A stretch of 5,708 nt of DNA from NCBI GenBank assembly GCA_028696365.1, contig JAQVHG010000153.1:1-5708 (forward strand). The letters are read 5' to 3'. Within the stretch, counting starts at the first letter, position 1, and each line of letters starts with the position of its first letter. Position numbers and translations under genes: made by a program. Source of the stretch: Methanofollis sp. (GTDB lineage: Archaea; Halobacteriota; Methanomicrobia; Methanomicrobiales; Methanofollaceae). A model generated the notes under the pieces. The model was not told the origin of the DNA and ran no database searches. It saw only the letters and a list, made by a program, of their open reading frames with translations. Below, in pieces: positions 5,501 to 5,708 of this stretch.

Positions 5501-5516
5501 ATATTAAAGGGTTTCG
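5501..5516 (-). promoter_or_regulatory. BRE/TATA promoter of the EVE gene, probably leaderless
   Basis: On the minus strand CGAAACCC (5516-5509), a BRE-like purine-rich stretch, precedes TTTAATAT (5508-5501). The middle of the TATA box is about 25 bases from the A of the ATG at 5480, so transcription should start at or very near that codon. The absence of a Shine-Dalgarno site fits a leaderless mRNA. Confidence 0.55.
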
Positions 5517-5522
5517 AGGGGG

Positions 5523-5536
5523 CGGAATCTATAAAT
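5523..5536 (+). promoter_or_regulatory. BRE/TATA promoter of the right-edge gene
   Basis: CGGAAT (5523-5528) followed by CTATAAAT (5529-5536) is the best archaeal promoter match in the window. Transcription would start near 5558, giving a leader of about 17 bases that contains the ribosome site at 5561-5566. It is back to back with the EVE promoter. Confidence 0.6.
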
Positions 5537-5560
5537 GTTGGGGTCATGTGATAGCCCAAA

Positions 5561-5566
5561 GAGGGG
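5561..5566 (+). promoter_or_regulatory. Ribosome binding site GAGGGG of the right-edge gene
   Basis: GAGGGG lies eight bases before the ATG at 5575. A GTG at 5569 is also in frame but too close to this site, and the ATG at 5567 is followed at once by TGA, so 5575 is the supported start. Confidence 0.55.
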
Positions 5567-5574
5567 ATGTGAGT

Positions 5575-5708
5575 ATGCCGTACAGGTGGACAAATAAACG
5601 AGATCAGAAGGCGCAGGCGCTGATCGACAGCCTGGAGGCCGAGCCCGAGCCGCGCGCCGAGCCGACTGCCCAGGAAGGCGCGGACGTGGTGCAGCCCGCC
5701 GGCGACAC
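5575..5708 (+). CDS. N-terminal part of an unrecognised protein, cut by the window edge
   Basis: Forty-four complete codons are open from the ATG at 5575 to the end of the window with no stop. The product begins MPYRWTNKRDQKAQALIDSL, a basic and then amphipathic helix-like stretch. It then turns into a low-complexity region rich in Glu, Pro and Ala (residues about 21-44), which looks disordered or like a linker. There is no signal peptide or membrane segment. Its strong TATA box and ribosome site, and the GC-rich third positions, support a real gene. I do not recognise the family, and its full length is unknown. Confidence 0.65.
   Translation, partial: MPYRWTNKRDQKAQALIDSLEAEPEPRAEPTAQEGADVVQPAGD

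Overview
The window looks like chromosomal DNA from a GC-rich methanogenic archaeon, most likely a member of the Methanomicrobiales (Methanoculleus or Methanofollis type). The main reason is the first gene, which matches methanogenesis marker protein 14, a family confined to methanogens. Archaeal TATA/BRE-like boxes, T-run terminators and short or absent 5' leaders agree with this. The genus is an inference; no rRNA gene is present to settle it.

Layout, left to right. Positions 1-718 hold the 3' part of the marker-14 gene (+), which enters from outside the window. It is followed after 10 bases by a small uncharacterised 79-residue gene (729-968, +), probably co-transcribed, and a T-run terminator. 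Next comes a 496-base gene-free gap (969-1464) packed with structure: a 25-base inverted repeat, an 18-base perfect palindrome, and a palindromic element of about 196 bases with mirrored ends and G7/C7 hairpins. A T-rich terminator serving the gene on the right closes the gap. From 3135 (possibly 3177) down to 1465 on the minus strand lies an AMP-forming acyl-CoA synthetase of the medium-chain/branched type, with all core adenylation motifs. Across a short divergent promoter region, 3274-5061 (+) encodes a 595-residue SLC13/DASS-type membrane transporter with a central soluble RCK_C (TrkA-C) block. Its last 10 bases overlap the tail of a convergent EVE/PUA-like gene of the UPF0310 type (5480-5052, -). 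A second divergent promoter region follows, with a probable leaderless promoter for the EVE gene and a clear TATA box plus Shine-Dalgarno site for a small gene that starts at 5575 and runs off the right edge.

How the genes relate. The marker-14 gene and its small partner form one unit tied to methanogenesis. The acyl-CoA synthetase and the transporter are divergently transcribed; organic or fatty acid uptake plus activation is an attractive link, but only adjacency supports it. The EVE protein is a likely nucleic-acid-binding protein with no evident link to its neighbours.

The most unusual part is the gap at 969-1464. It looks like a REP- or MITE-like intergenic repeat, or a structured RNA, rather than a protein-coding system. 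I see no CRISPR array, tRNA, rRNA, transposase or phage gene.
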